Shown here one piece after another: positions 33,739 to 42,562 of a DNA stretch of 64,000 bases (positions are counted from its first letter, which is position 1; each line of letters starts with the position of its first letter). The notes below the pieces were generated by a model. The model ran no database searches. It saw only the letters and a program-made list of their open reading frames with translations, and was not told where the DNA came from. The stretch is from Marinisporobacter balticus (GTDB lineage Bacteria > Bacillota > Clostridia > Peptostreptococcales > Thermotaleaceae). A program made the translations under genes and the position numbers. Where the stretch lies: NCBI RefSeq assembly GCF_004345705.1, contig NZ_SLWV01000009.1, positions 1-64,000 on the forward strand, read 5' to 3'.

Positions 33739-35733
33739 TTATAATTTAAATCTGCTCGTTGCCTCTTGTAATCCTTGCGCTAATTCTGATAATCCTTCAC
33801 TCGCTGTCGCAATTTCATTCATAGAAGCTGTTTGTTCTTCTGTAGTAGCAGAAGCCTCTTGTGTACTAGCAGCATTCTGCTCTGCGATTGCAGATAAATT
33901 TTGGATAATATCTATAATTTCATTTTTCTTGCTTTCTACTTCTTTTTCAGCATGGATTAATTTCTCAATCACTTTCTCTGATATTTGTATCGCATCTGCT
34001 ATTTCAGCATATTTCTGTTCTGCTGTAATTACTTTTTCAGACTGTTCTTCTGTAACTTTTGAAACTTTCTCCACCATTACAACTGTTTTTTGAGAATTCT
34101 CTTGTAATTCTTTTACTACCACATCTATTTCTTTTGTTGAAGTAGTAGCTTGTTCAGCTAATTTTCTTATTTCTTCTGCAACTACAGCAAATCCTTTCCC
34201 TGCTTCGCCTGCTCTTGCAGCTTCTATAGCTGCATTTAAAGCTAATAGATTTGTCTGTTCTGCTATTGAGGCAATCATACTGCTTGCTTGTCCAATCTTT
34301 TCTGAACTTTGATTCGTTCTTATGATTTCTTCATAGATTTCATTTGATACGGTTTTACTTTCAGCAGTTTTATAGGTTAAATCATTAATAATTTCTAAAC
34401 CTTCTCCAATTCGTTTTATAATTGCATTAGATGCATCATTCAATTCATTTACATATTGTTGGTTTGATTCTATGATTTTACCTAATTCTACTGTTTTAGA
34501 AGCACCTTTTTCTGTATCTCTTGCCTGATCTGTTGCACCCCTTGCGATTTCTTCAATCGTTTTGGCCACTTCTTCAGAAGCTACTGCTAACTGTTGCGAT
34601 GTAGCTGTAAGTTCTTCTGAAGATGCCGCCACCTGCTCCGAAGAATCTGCGACACTGCTTATTAATTGGCGTAGATTATTGCCCATTTTATCAAAAGCTT
34701 TTGTAAGTCTTCCTATTTCGTCTTTTTTGTTTAATAATTTTTGGGGAATATCTTTTGTAAAATCACCATTGGAAATAATTTCAGCTAATTCTGTCGCTTT
34801 CTTTATAGGGTTTGTAATAGAATTTCCAATAATATAAGTAAGTACAATGCCAAATATTAAAGAAACGGTTGTTGCTATTAGAATGGAAAGCTTTAAAGAA
34901 TTTAAACCTGCTAAAACTTCCGATTCTAAGGTAGTCACTCCAGTAGACCACTGAGTACCTTCTATTGGAGCATATCCCATATATTTATATTCCCCTTTAA
35001 ATTGATAGCCTCCTACGCCATTTTCTCCATTTATCATTTTTTGTGTATGCTCTGCTAACGCTTCTAAATTTTTATCTTTTTTTGCTTCATCCAATATATT
35101 ATATTTATCTAAAACTAGTTGTCTATCTTTATGTCCTATCATTGTGCCATCACTACTAATCACATAAACATATCCATTTTTTCCATATTTGGCATCTTTC
35201 GTCAACTCACTTATAAAGTTTCCATCCTGTATGGCTAGTAATACACCTGTTATTTCATTATTGTATTTAATCGGCACAGCAAATACAACAACCACTGAAC
35301 CATCTACTTTACTGACAATCGTATCTGACACTGCCCTTTCTCCTTTTATTGCCTTTTGAAAATAGGGACGCTCTATTAGATTTGCTTTCGTATTATCATA
35401 ATATGTAGCATTACCATTTTTGTCTATAATCGCCATTCTTAGATATCTATTTCTATCGACTTCTTGTTGCATGGCTAACTGCTTGTTTTCCATAGGATTT
35501 TCTTCTGAAGAAATTCTAGTTCTTCCTGCAATCTCTTCTAAAACCCTAAACTCTGTTTCAACTTTACTCGCTATAACTTTGGATGCTTCTTTTGCAATTT
35601 GTGGCAAAGTGTGATTTATTTCAGCTGTTAAAGTATTCGATGCACCAATATAAGAAGTAATGCCAAGTCCTCCACTAACAATTAATATAATTGCTGAAAA
35701 AATAATGATTAACTTCAATTTTATACTTTTCAT
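33739..35733 (-). CDS. Methyl-accepting chemotaxis protein with dCache-type sensor
   Basis: A membrane chemoreceptor of 664 residues. A first membrane helix (LKLIIIFSAIILIVSGGLG) is followed by an extracellular dCache-like double sensor (residues about 40-275, with IDKNGNATYYDN, then YVYVISSDGTMIGHKDRQ). A second membrane helix near 285, a HAMP domain (ITNPIKKATELAEIISNG) and the coiled-coil signalling domain follow. The hairpin tip EQTNLLALNAAIEAARAGE, which binds CheA and CheW, is intact. ATG 35733 lies just after GGTGGTGGG; an ATG at 35754 contains that site. The ligand is probably a small molecule such as an amino acid, but this is only inferred from dCache receptors. Confidence 0.9.
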   Translation of the reverse strand: MKSIKLKLIIIFSAIILIVSGGLGITSYIGASNTLTAEINHTLPQIAKEASKVIASKVETEFRVLEEIAGRTRISSEENPMENKQLAMQQEVDRNRYLRMAIIDKNGNATYYDNTKANLIERPYFQKAIKGERAVSDTIVSKVDGSVVVVFAVPIKYNNEITGVLLAIQDGNFISELTKDAKYGKNGYVYVISSDGTMIGHKDRQLVLDKYNILDEAKKDKNLEALAEHTQKMINGENGVGGYQFKGEYKYMGYAPIEGTQWSTGVTTLESEVLAGLNSLKLSILIATTVSLIFGIVLTYIIGNSITNPIKKATELAEIISNGDFTKDIPQKLLNKKDEIGRLTKAFDKMGNNLRQLISSVADSSEQVAASSEELTATSQQLAVASEEVAKTIEEIARGATDQARDTEKGASKTVELGKIIESNQQYVNELNDASNAIIKRIGEGLEIINDLTYKTAESKTVSNEIYEEIIRTNQSSEKIGQASSMIASIAEQTNLLALNAAIEAARAGEAGKGFAVVAEEIRKLAEQATTSTKEIDVVVKELQENSQKTVVMVEKVSKVTEEQSEKVITAEQKYAEIADAIQISEKVIEKLIHAEKEVESKKNEIIDIIQNLSAIAEQNAASTQEASATTEEQTASMNEIATASEGLSELAQGLQEATSRFKL

Positions 35734-36057
35734 GTATACCCACCACCCTTTCATATCTTACATATTCGACAATTTCCTCTTATATTCCTCTTTCCAATTT
35801 TTTCTATTTTGCATTTAATCATTTGTCTAAATCATCGAAATCAAAATACTTCGTAACGATCAAACTGAAACAGAAATAAAATCCTCACCGTTGGGATCAT
35901 TAGCATATTCATTACTTTCATCATAGGCTATTTTTTATCTCGCATTATTACCAATCCAATAAGAACTTTGATGAAATCGTTGTTGATGTATTTTTACTTA
36001 TTTTAAATGATAAAAAACCTGTTGCATTTTAGCAGCAGATTTTTCTATGTTCAACGG
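35734..36057. other. Spacer between the sigma-54 activator and chemoreceptor genes
   Basis: About 320 bases without a gene. It holds the activator's terminator at 36012-36038. I searched it for a -24/-12 (GG-N10-GC) promoter and for the sigma-28 chemotaxis-type promoter and saw neither on the minus strand. Confidence 0.5.
36012..36038 (-). terminator. Terminator of the CBS/PAS sigma-54 activator gene
   Basis: A 7-bp stem (gcagcag with ctgttgc, one G-U pair, 6-base loop) is followed on the minus strand by GGTTTTTTATC. Confidence 0.65.
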
Positions 36058-38142
36058 TTATAAAGTCTTATATTTTTGTCTTTTTCTAACAAATGTTGAA
36101 GCATCTATGCCTAAAACTTTTGCTGCATCCCTTACATTTCCATACTTTTCAAAAGCTTTATCTAACAGATTTTTCTCCACATTTGCCACAGCATCCTTTA
36201 ATGGTATAATTTGAGGGCTGATCATTAAATTTTTATCATGCTTGTATGCAATAATTTCTTTGGGTAGGTCATTTAAAATAATACGATCTTCATTGCTCAT
36301 AATAACTACACGTTCTACAATATTCTTTAATTCCCTCACATTTCCTAGCCACGCATATTCATATAAAGATTCCAAAGCCTCTTTACTAAATTCTTTATTC
36401 CAACCATACTTCTCATTTAACTCAGAGAGAAAATAACTCACAAGTGGAAGAATATCTCCTCTTCGTTCCCTTAAAGGGGGGATATTCATGGGAATCACAT
36501 TTAATCGATAGTAGAGATCTTCTCGAAAACATTTTTCTTTTACCATTCGTTCAAGATTACGATTTGTAGCGGCCAAAATCCGAACATCTATTTTTATACA
36601 TGTATTTCCACCTATACGCTTAATTTCATGCTCTTGTAAAACACGAAGTAATTTCACTTGTATATCTAACGATAATTCCCCTACCTCGTCTAAGAATAAT
36701 GTTCCACCATCTGCGATTTCAAACAACCCGACTTTACCTTCTCTATTTGCTCCAGTAAAAGCTCCTTTTTCATATCCAAACAATTCAGATTCTATTAGGT
36801 TTACTGGTATTGCACCGCAATTGATTTTAATAAATTGGTTTCTTCTTCTATTGCTATTCTTATGAATAAATTTTGCAACTTCTTCTTTTCCAACACCCGT
36901 TTCTCCTAATACCAATACGGTTGTATCAACCTTTGCAACTCTTTTTGCAATCCTCATTGTTTCAAGCATCTTTTCATCTTGAGCAACAATATGTAGTGTG
37001 TTTAAAAGTTGCATACGCATTTCTTCGATTTCAGAATAATATTTTTGTGTTAATTCTTTATTTTTTTCCAGTTGTTTTTTTAATTTTGCAAGTTCAGTAA
37101 TATCTCTCACATTTGTTACAACCATGATAATTTCCCCATTTTCATCAAGAATCGGTGTACTCGTAACCAATGCATTTTTTCCAGTACGAAATTTTTGATG
37201 AATGGTAACTGTTCCTTTCGTTTCTAAAACTCTTAACGTTGCAGATTCAGAAACACACCTTGATTTTTCTAATTCTAACATATTTTTGTCTAACATTTCT
37301 TCTCGATTTACGCCCGTAATTCTTTCATAGGATTTATTAATTTTAACAGTATTTGCTTGTCCATCTGTAATATAAATACCATCATATGAAGATTCAATCA
37401 CTGCATCTAGTTTTTCGGATAATTGTTGTACAGTATTTAATTCATCTATAACACTTTGTAAATCATAGCTATCCTTAAAAGCAATAACCCCAGCAAAAAC
37501 TTCTTTATCTTTGAACAAAGGAATACGCTCACATATAAGCGTTTTGTTTTTGAAATAGATTTTTTCTGCAGATGCATGAACACCCTTCTCAATAACCTCA
37601 TGCAATTTCAATTCTGGTAAAACATCTTTTATTTTAAAACCAATAATACTTTGGTTATCTAAATTTAATATTCTCCTTGCTGCAGCATTGCATCGAGTAA
37701 TAACCCCTTCCCTATTGATGATAATAATCCCATTATTTATTAAATTTAGAACCGTTTTCAATTCACTCGATTCCTGAACTTCGTTTTCAAAAAGTCTTTT
37801 AGATAAATCTGTACGCGTAAGTATTCCAACCAAATTTCCTTGTGCATTTATAACAGGAAGGCATCCTACTTTAATATGCCAAGCATCTTGTATTTCTGCA
37901 TCTTCCAAAATAGTAACGACCCTTTTAGAAGCAATCTTATTTATTTGCATAAGCGGAGAAACCTTATTCACAAAAGCTTTCATTATATCTGTTTTCGTGA
38001 TAACATTTATTAATTTTCCTTGTTCATCAACAATTGGAATGCCATCTATATGATTTTTTATAAAAATATTTACAGCATGATTGAGCGTATCATTCATAGT
38101 TAATATAATTGGATCTCTTGTCATAGCTTCCTTAACTTTCAA
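36058..38142 (-). CDS. Sigma-54-dependent activator with two CBS and two PAS domains
   Basis: A 694-residue enhancer-binding protein. Two CBS motifs (residues about 1-120: EAMTRDPIILTMNDTLNHAV, DGIPIVDEQGKL and GILTRTDLSKRL) suggest binding of adenine nucleotides. Two PAS domains follow (about 125-235 and 245-355). The AAA+ domain has Walker A GETGVGKEEVA, the GAFTGA loop and Walker B FLDEVGELSL. The C-terminal Fis-type HTH is NVRDAAKVLGIDASTFVRKRQ. The layout recalls clostridial regulators of amino-acid fermentation such as PrdR. No -24/-12 site was seen near it, so its target is elsewhere. A tRNA operon lies upstream. Confidence 0.9.
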   Translation of the reverse strand: MKVKEAMTRDPIILTMNDTLNHAVNIFIKNHIDGIPIVDEQGKLINVITKTDIMKAFVNKVSPLMQINKIASKRVVTILEDAEIQDAWHIKVGCLPVINAQGNLVGILTRTDLSKRLFENEVQESSELKTVLNLINNGIIIINREGVITRCNAAARRILNLDNQSIIGFKIKDVLPELKLHEVIEKGVHASAEKIYFKNKTLICERIPLFKDKEVFAGVIAFKDSYDLQSVIDELNTVQQLSEKLDAVIESSYDGIYITDGQANTVKINKSYERITGVNREEMLDKNMLELEKSRCVSESATLRVLETKGTVTIHQKFRTGKNALVTSTPILDENGEIIMVVTNVRDITELAKLKKQLEKNKELTQKYYSEIEEMRMQLLNTLHIVAQDEKMLETMRIAKRVAKVDTTVLVLGETGVGKEEVAKFIHKNSNRRRNQFIKINCGAIPVNLIESELFGYEKGAFTGANREGKVGLFEIADGGTLFLDEVGELSLDIQVKLLRVLQEHEIKRIGGNTCIKIDVRILAATNRNLERMVKEKCFREDLYYRLNVIPMNIPPLRERRGDILPLVSYFLSELNEKYGWNKEFSKEALESLYEYAWLGNVRELKNIVERVVIMSNEDRIILNDLPKEIIAYKHDKNLMISPQIIPLKDAVANVEKNLLDKAFEKYGNVRDAAKVLGIDASTFVRKRQKYKTL

Positions 38143-38201
38143 TGAATCCCCTCCCTATTTCGGTTTATGCACTCATTATATCATATGGCTATAATGTAAA
38201 A

Positions 38202-38229
38202 ACAAAAAATCCTAGAATTGACTAGGATT
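38202..38229 (-). terminator. Terminator of the tRNA operon
   Basis: An 8-bp stem (aatcctag with ctaggatt, loop aattga) lies 24 bases past the tRNA-Cys end and is followed by TTTTGTTTTT on the minus strand. Confidence 0.8.
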
Positions 38230-38252
38230 GTAAAAGTTCTATTTTATATTAT

Positions 38253-38327
<75 letters not shown>

Positions 38328-38332
38328 ATATA

Positions 38333-38407
38333 TGGAGCGGAAGACGAGATTCGAACTCGCGACCCTCGCCTTGGCAAGGCGATGCTCTACCACTGAGCCA
38401 CTTCCGC
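38333..38407 (-). tRNA. tRNA-Gly (anticodon GCC)
   Basis: Acceptor GCGGAAG/CTTCCGC, anticodon GCC between CGCCTT and AAGGCG, T-loop TTCGAAT and encoded CCA are present. It is five bases before tRNA-Cys in the operon. Confidence 0.96.
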
Positions 38408-38466
38408 ATATATACTAGCTTACACATCTATCTATGCTATATTCTGTATCTTTTCTTTATAAAAAT

Positions 38467-38543
38467 TGGCGACCCGGAAGGGGCTCGAACCCTCGACCTC
38501 CAGCGTGACAGGCTGGCATTCTAACCAACTGAACTACCGGGCC
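38467..38543 (-). tRNA. tRNA-Asp (anticodon GTC)
   Basis: Acceptor GGCCCGG, anticodon GTC in CCTGTCAC, T-loop TTCGAGC and encoded CCA are present; 77 nucleotides. The mispaired first base of the acceptor end (GGCC..GGGTCG CCA) includes a G-U pair. Confidence 0.95.
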
Positions 38544-38623
38544 ATTCAATAAAACCAAGGATGTTAGTAATCCTTGCTCGCTAAGTGACCCTAGTAAAAT
38601 TAAAGATTTTAGATGTCTACTTA

Positions 38624-38699
38624 TGGTGGGCGCAATAGGGATCGAACCTATGACCCCCTGCTTGTAAGGCAGGTGCTCTCCCAGCTGAGCTATGCGCCC
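38624..38699 (-). tRNA. tRNA-Val (anticodon TAC)
   Basis: Acceptor GGGCGCA/TGCGCCC, anticodon TAC in CTTACAAG, T-loop TTCGATC and encoded CCA are present. It is the first tRNA of the operon, about 30 bases downstream of its promoter. Confidence 0.96.
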
Positions 38700-38731
38700 T
38701 TAAAAAATCCAAAATATTACTTACAAAAGAT

Positions 38732-38760
38732 ATTATACACATGGATTTATATTCTGTCAA
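38732..38760 (-). promoter_or_regulatory. Consensus sigma-A promoter of the tRNA operon
   Basis: The minus strand has a perfect TTGACA (38755-38760) and a perfect TATAAT (38732-38737) separated by exactly 17 bases, about 33 bases upstream of tRNA-Val. Such full-consensus promoters are usual for stable RNA genes. Confidence 0.9.
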
Positions 38761-38952
38761 TATCAATTTGAAAATTCCCTCTGAAGAGTAAAATATCCTA
38801 TTCGATTACACCAACGATACTTTGTATCTATCTCTTTTGTTTGCTTATTCACTTTATTTTTGCAGTTTATATAAAAAACACAATACTATCTTTCAGCAAT
38901 GTTTTTATGCTCTTTTCTGAATTACAAAAGGTGCTTCCTTCGATAAAGCAGA

Positions 38953-38978
38953 AAAAAACATCCTTTCGGATGTTTTTT
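38953..38978. terminator. Terminator of the oadA-aminotransferase operon
   Basis: An 11-bp stem (aaaaaacatcc with ggatgtttttt, 4-base loop) gives U-runs in both directions. On the minus strand it lies 15 bases past the aminotransferase stop. Confidence 0.85.
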
Positions 38979-38993
38979 CAATTTATCTACTTA

Positions 38994-40181
38994 TTATTGA
39001 ATCGCCTCTTCAATTCTTTTTAATCCTTCTTTAATATTTTCAAGTGAGGTAGCATAGGAAAGTCTAATATAATGATCTGCGCCAAAAGCAATACCTGGAA
39101 TTACTGCTACTTTTACAGTTTCTAATAAATAATTGGCAAAATCCATTGAATGATTGATTGTAAATCCATTAAAAGTTTTTCCAATAATTTTTGATATATT
39201 TACCATTACATAAAAAGCACCCTCTGGCATTCTACAAGATAAATGCTCAATTGTATTGATTTTTTCTACCATGTAATTTCTTCTTTCAACAAAAGCCTCC
39301 ACCATTTTTTGAATGGGCTCTTGATCTTCTTTTAGTGCAGCGATACTTGCATATTGGGCAATAGTATTTGGATTAGAAGTAGCATGACTTTGAATATTAT
39401 TAATCACATGCACAATTTCTTCATTTGCAGCTAAATAACCAATTCTCCAACCTGTCATTGCATACGCTTTTGACATCCCATTTATAACAATTGTCAATTT
39501 CTTAATTTCATCTCCAAGAGAAGCAATGCTGACATGCTTTCCGTCATAAATCAATTTTTCATAAATTTCATCGGATATCACAAAAATATTATGTTTTACT
39601 GCAATTTCTGAGATTTCTTTTAATTCATCTTCTGTATAAACCGTTCCTGTTGGGTTATTTGGGCTGTTTAAAATAATCGCCTTTGTATTTTGATTGATTA
39701 CTCTTTGTAAGCTTTCTTTTGTATATTTAAAACCACTTTCCTCTGAAGTCTCCACTAAAACAGGCTGCGCATCTGCTAATTTTACAAGTTCTGTGTAACT
39801 TACCCAATAAGGGACGGAAATAATCACTTCATCTCCTGGATTACAAATTGCTTGTAATACATTATGCAAGGAATGCTTTGCACCATTTGAAACTACAATA
39901 TTTGCAGGTTTATACGCTAAGTTGTTATCATTTTGTAACTTATCACAGATCGCTTGTTTTAATTCTGGAAGTCCTGATGCAGCAGTATAGCCAGTTAGTC
40001 CCTTGTTCATTACATCTATAGCTGCTTCTCTAATATGCACTGGTGTATTAAAATCTGGCTCACCAGCTCCAAAACTTACCACATCTATTCCATCAACTTT
40101 CATTTTTTTTGCTTTAGCTGTAATGTCTAATGTAATAGATGGAGAGATCTCCATATGTTTTTTTGATAATGAAATATTCAT
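38994..40181 (-). CDS. Class I/II pyridoxal-phosphate aminotransferase, aspartate type
   Basis: A 395-residue aminotransferase of subgroup I-gamma (aspartate aminotransferase AspB-like). Visible motifs are GAGEPDFNTP near residue 40, NSPNNPTGTVY near 173, SDEIYEKLIYDG near 205, SKAYAMTGWRIGY with the PLP Lys near 238, and RLSYATS near 377. It would interconvert aspartate and oxaloacetate. Two adjacent ATG codons (40184 and 40181) both follow AAAGGAG; 40181 has the better spacing. It follows the carboxyltransferase gene by 14 bases, so the operon links oxaloacetate/pyruvate to aspartate. Confidence 0.9.
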   Translation of the reverse strand: MNISLSKKHMEISPSITLDITAKAKKMKVDGIDVVSFGAGEPDFNTPVHIREAAIDVMNKGLTGYTAASGLPELKQAICDKLQNDNNLAYKPANIVVSNGAKHSLHNVLQAICNPGDEVIISVPYWVSYTELVKLADAQPVLVETSEESGFKYTKESLQRVINQNTKAIILNSPNNPTGTVYTEDELKEISEIAVKHNIFVISDEIYEKLIYDGKHVSIASLGDEIKKLTIVINGMSKAYAMTGWRIGYLAANEEIVHVINNIQSHATSNPNTIAQYASIAALKEDQEPIQKMVEAFVERRNYMVEKINTIEHLSCRMPEGAFYVMVNISKIIGKTFNGFTINHSMDFANYLLETVKVAVIPGIAFGADHYIRLSYATSLENIKEGLKRIEEAIQ

Positions 40182-40198
40182 CATTATTCTCCTTTCGT

Positions 40199-41596
40199 TT
40201 ATACAGGATATGTCTTCTCTTCTTTATCGGCATAATTACTATCTATTTCATACTTTTTTGCTTGTCGATACTTAAAAAATTCCATAGCTACTGGTGGAAA
40301 TAATGCATACGATAATACATCTTCTTCTTGTTCTAGGTATTCTTTCATTTCATTTTTTATATTTTCTAACTGTGGCTTTATTAAATCTGCTGGTCTGCAA
40401 GTAATAACCTCTTCATTTCCAATTATTTTTTTGATCATTTCTTCTTTCATTGGCACTGTAGATTTTCCATACATTCCTTTTACATAAGCTTTTATTTCTT
40501 TTGGAACCATTTTATACCTTTCACCCATTACTACATTCAATACAGCTTGTGTTCCTACCATTTGACTTGTAGGCGTAACTAAAGGCGGATATCCTAAATC
40601 TTCTCTTACTCTTGGTACTTCTTTTAATACTTCTTCATATTTATCAAGCGCATTTTGCATTTTTAACTGTGCAACAAGGTTTGAAAGCATTCCTCCTGGT
40701 ACTTGATAAATCAATGTATTAATATCTACTCCTAGTATTTTGGGATTTAAAAGTCCACTTTTCAAGCTTTTTTCTCGTATTGGTTCAAAATACTCTGCAA
40801 TTTCATTTAATTTTTCAATTTTTAGTCCTGTATCATATTTCGTGCCATTTAGCGTTGCAACCAACGATTCTGTAGGAGGTTGTGATGTTCCAAGTGAAAA
40901 AGGTGATATCGCTGTATCTATGATATCTACACCTGCTTCAATTGCTTTTAGATACATCATACTTGCAAGTCCACTAGTTGTATGAGAATGTAACTCTAGT
41001 GGAATTTTTACAGCTTTTTTCAACGCTGCTACAAGCTCATAAGCATAATAGGGTGTCAATAATCCTGACATATCCTTTATACAAATAGAATCTGCGCCCA
41101 TGCTCTGCATTTCTTTTGCTAACTTTACATAAGTTTCTGTTGTATGAACAGGACTTATCGTATAAGCAATGGCTGCTTGTGCGTGACCGCCCTCTTTTTT
41201 CGTTGTTTCTAACGCAACCCTTATATTTCTTGTATCATTTAATGCATCAAATATTCTTATAATATCAATCCCATTGGCAATAGATTTTTTTACAAACTCA
41301 GCAACTACATCATCTGCATAATGCTTATATCCTAATATATTTTGTCCTCTTAACAACATTTGTAAATTAGTATTTTTTACTTTTTTTCTTATGGCTCTAA
41401 GTCTTTCCCATGGATCTTCATTTAAAAATCTTAAAGAAGCGTCAAAAGTAGCTCCTCCCCACATCTCTAAAGCATGATATCCTGCTTGATCTAATTTTTC
41501 AAGGATCGGTAACATTTCTTCTGTTTTCATTCTAGTAGCAATCAATGATTGATGGGCATCTCTTAAAATTGTTTCTGTAATTTTAACTTTTGCCAT
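40199..41596 (-). CDS. oadA: Oxaloacetate decarboxylase alpha / pyruvate carboxylase subunit B
   Basis: A 465-residue carboxyltransferase subunit with a TIM-barrel HMGL-like domain: TETILRDAHQSLIATRM at the N-terminus, MWGGATFDASLRFL near residue 45, RGQNILGYKHYADD near 85, and IDTAISPFSLGTSQPPTES near 230. The C-terminal biotinyl domain is missing, since the protein ends in a post-barrel domain, so the biotin carrier must be a separate protein. It matches clostridial oadA/pycB genes with split subunits. It heads an operon with the aspartate-type aminotransferase. Confidence 0.88.
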   Translation of the reverse strand: MAKVKITETILRDAHQSLIATRMKTEEMLPILEKLDQAGYHALEMWGGATFDASLRFLNEDPWERLRAIRKKVKNTNLQMLLRGQNILGYKHYADDVVAEFVKKSIANGIDIIRIFDALNDTRNIRVALETTKKEGGHAQAAIAYTISPVHTTETYVKLAKEMQSMGADSICIKDMSGLLTPYYAYELVAALKKAVKIPLELHSHTTSGLASMMYLKAIEAGVDIIDTAISPFSLGTSQPPTESLVATLNGTKYDTGLKIEKLNEIAEYFEPIREKSLKSGLLNPKILGVDINTLIYQVPGGMLSNLVAQLKMQNALDKYEEVLKEVPRVREDLGYPPLVTPTSQMVGTQAVLNVVMGERYKMVPKEIKAYVKGMYGKSTVPMKEEMIKKIIGNEEVITCRPADLIKPQLENIKNEMKEYLEQEEDVLSYALFPPVAMEFFKYRQAKKYEIDSNYADKEEKTYPV

Positions 41597-41720
41597 GTTT
41601 TTACCTCCTACCTTTCATTTCATATTTATTTCAAATAATTCCTTCAAATTTACTATTGTTTAAAAACGATTTCACACCATTACTATCTCACGAAATCATA
41701 CATTTTTATGCATCTTCCTC

Positions 41721-41748
41721 AATATAAACTTGTAAAAGCTTATTTCAA
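41721..41748 (-). promoter_or_regulatory. Probable sigma-A promoter of oadA
   Basis: TTGAAA (41743-41748) and TATATT (41721-41726) are 16 bases apart on the minus strand, about 125 bases upstream of oadA. Both boxes deviate by one or two bases and the spacing is slightly short. Confidence 0.45.
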
Positions 41749-41775
41749 TATCATTTTACCAAGCTATATGCTATG

Positions 41776-41804
41776 TGTACAGTTACTATAAAAAGTGTTA
41801 TAAT
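41776..41804 (+). promoter_or_regulatory. Sigma-A promoter of the Lrp gene
   Basis: TGTACA (41776-41781) and a perfect TATAAT (41799-41804) are 17 bases apart, about 66 bases upstream of the Lrp start. It is near the divergent oadA promoter, so the Lrp protein could act on both. Confidence 0.55.
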
Positions 41805-41869
41805 ATAATTGCTTTATTATTATAGTTAAAATTCTATTTTTCTTTATTTTTTAAAAGGAGGTAAAAGTG

Positions 41870-42298
41870 ATGGATACTACAGATTATAGAATTATAGAAA
41901 TATTACAAAATAATGGTCGAATTTCTATGAAAGATTTAGGTAAGATGGTGGGTCTTACTTCCCCTGCTGTAACCGAAAGAGTTCGAAGATTAGAAGAAAA
42001 TGGTGTTATTACGGGCTATAAGGCTATCATTGATCCAGAGAAACTAGATAAAAATATTCAAGCATTTATTGATATATCAATGGCTGCAGATAAATATGCA
42101 AAATTTTTGGAATTTGCAATTGCAATAAATAGTATTGTTGAATGTCATCATGTAACGGGTGGAGATTGTATGACTTTAAAAGTCATGGTAAAAAATATGA
42201 AAGAGTTAGAAATTTTAATTGATGAGATAAAAAAAGTTGGGAATACACGAACTTCTCTCATCCTTTCCAGTCCGATTGCACATAAAATTATATTATGA
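41870..42298 (+). CDS. Lrp/AsnC family transcriptional regulator
   Basis: A 142-residue DNA-binding regulator. The N-terminal HTH is TTDYRIIEILQNNGRISMKD plus LGKMVGLTSPAVTERVRRLEENG, and the C-terminal RAM domain begins near residue 65 with FIDISMAADKYAKFL and GGDCMTLKVMV. These proteins form octamers and sense amino acids. It is divergent from the oadA-aminotransferase operon and close to it, so it may control that operon (inferred). ATG 41870 is 8 bases after AGGAGG; a GTG at 41867 is also possible. Confidence 0.88.
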   Translation: MDTTDYRIIEILQNNGRISMKDLGKMVGLTSPAVTERVRRLEENGVITGYKAIIDPEKLDKNIQAFIDISMAADKYAKFLEFAIAINSIVECHHVTGGDCMTLKVMVKNMKELEILIDEIKKVGNTRTSLILSSPIAHKIIL

Positions 42299-42524
42299 TT
42301 GAACCACAAAAACTGATAATCCTTTTTATCTTCTTCTAATTTTTACAACCTCCAACGCCTTATGACAACGTGATATTTCATCATAGTTTTCATATATACC
42401 TTTTATTAATTCACAAACTAAATTTAGATACTATGATTCCGAAGATAAAATTCTTTTAAACCAATTTAAATCTCTTCTATCATTATGAATTATTTTATGC
42501 ATAATATATGATTCTTTTTCAAAT

Positions 42525-42562
42525 AAAAATTCAGGTAGAGATTATCCCCCACCTGAATTTTT
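42525..42562. terminator. Terminator between lrp and pepD
   Basis: A perfect 12-bp stem (aaaaattcaggt with acctgaattttt, 14-base loop) is followed by TTATTTTATT on the plus strand and TTTATTTG on the minus strand. It overlaps the end of pepD and can serve both convergent genes. Confidence 0.75.
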
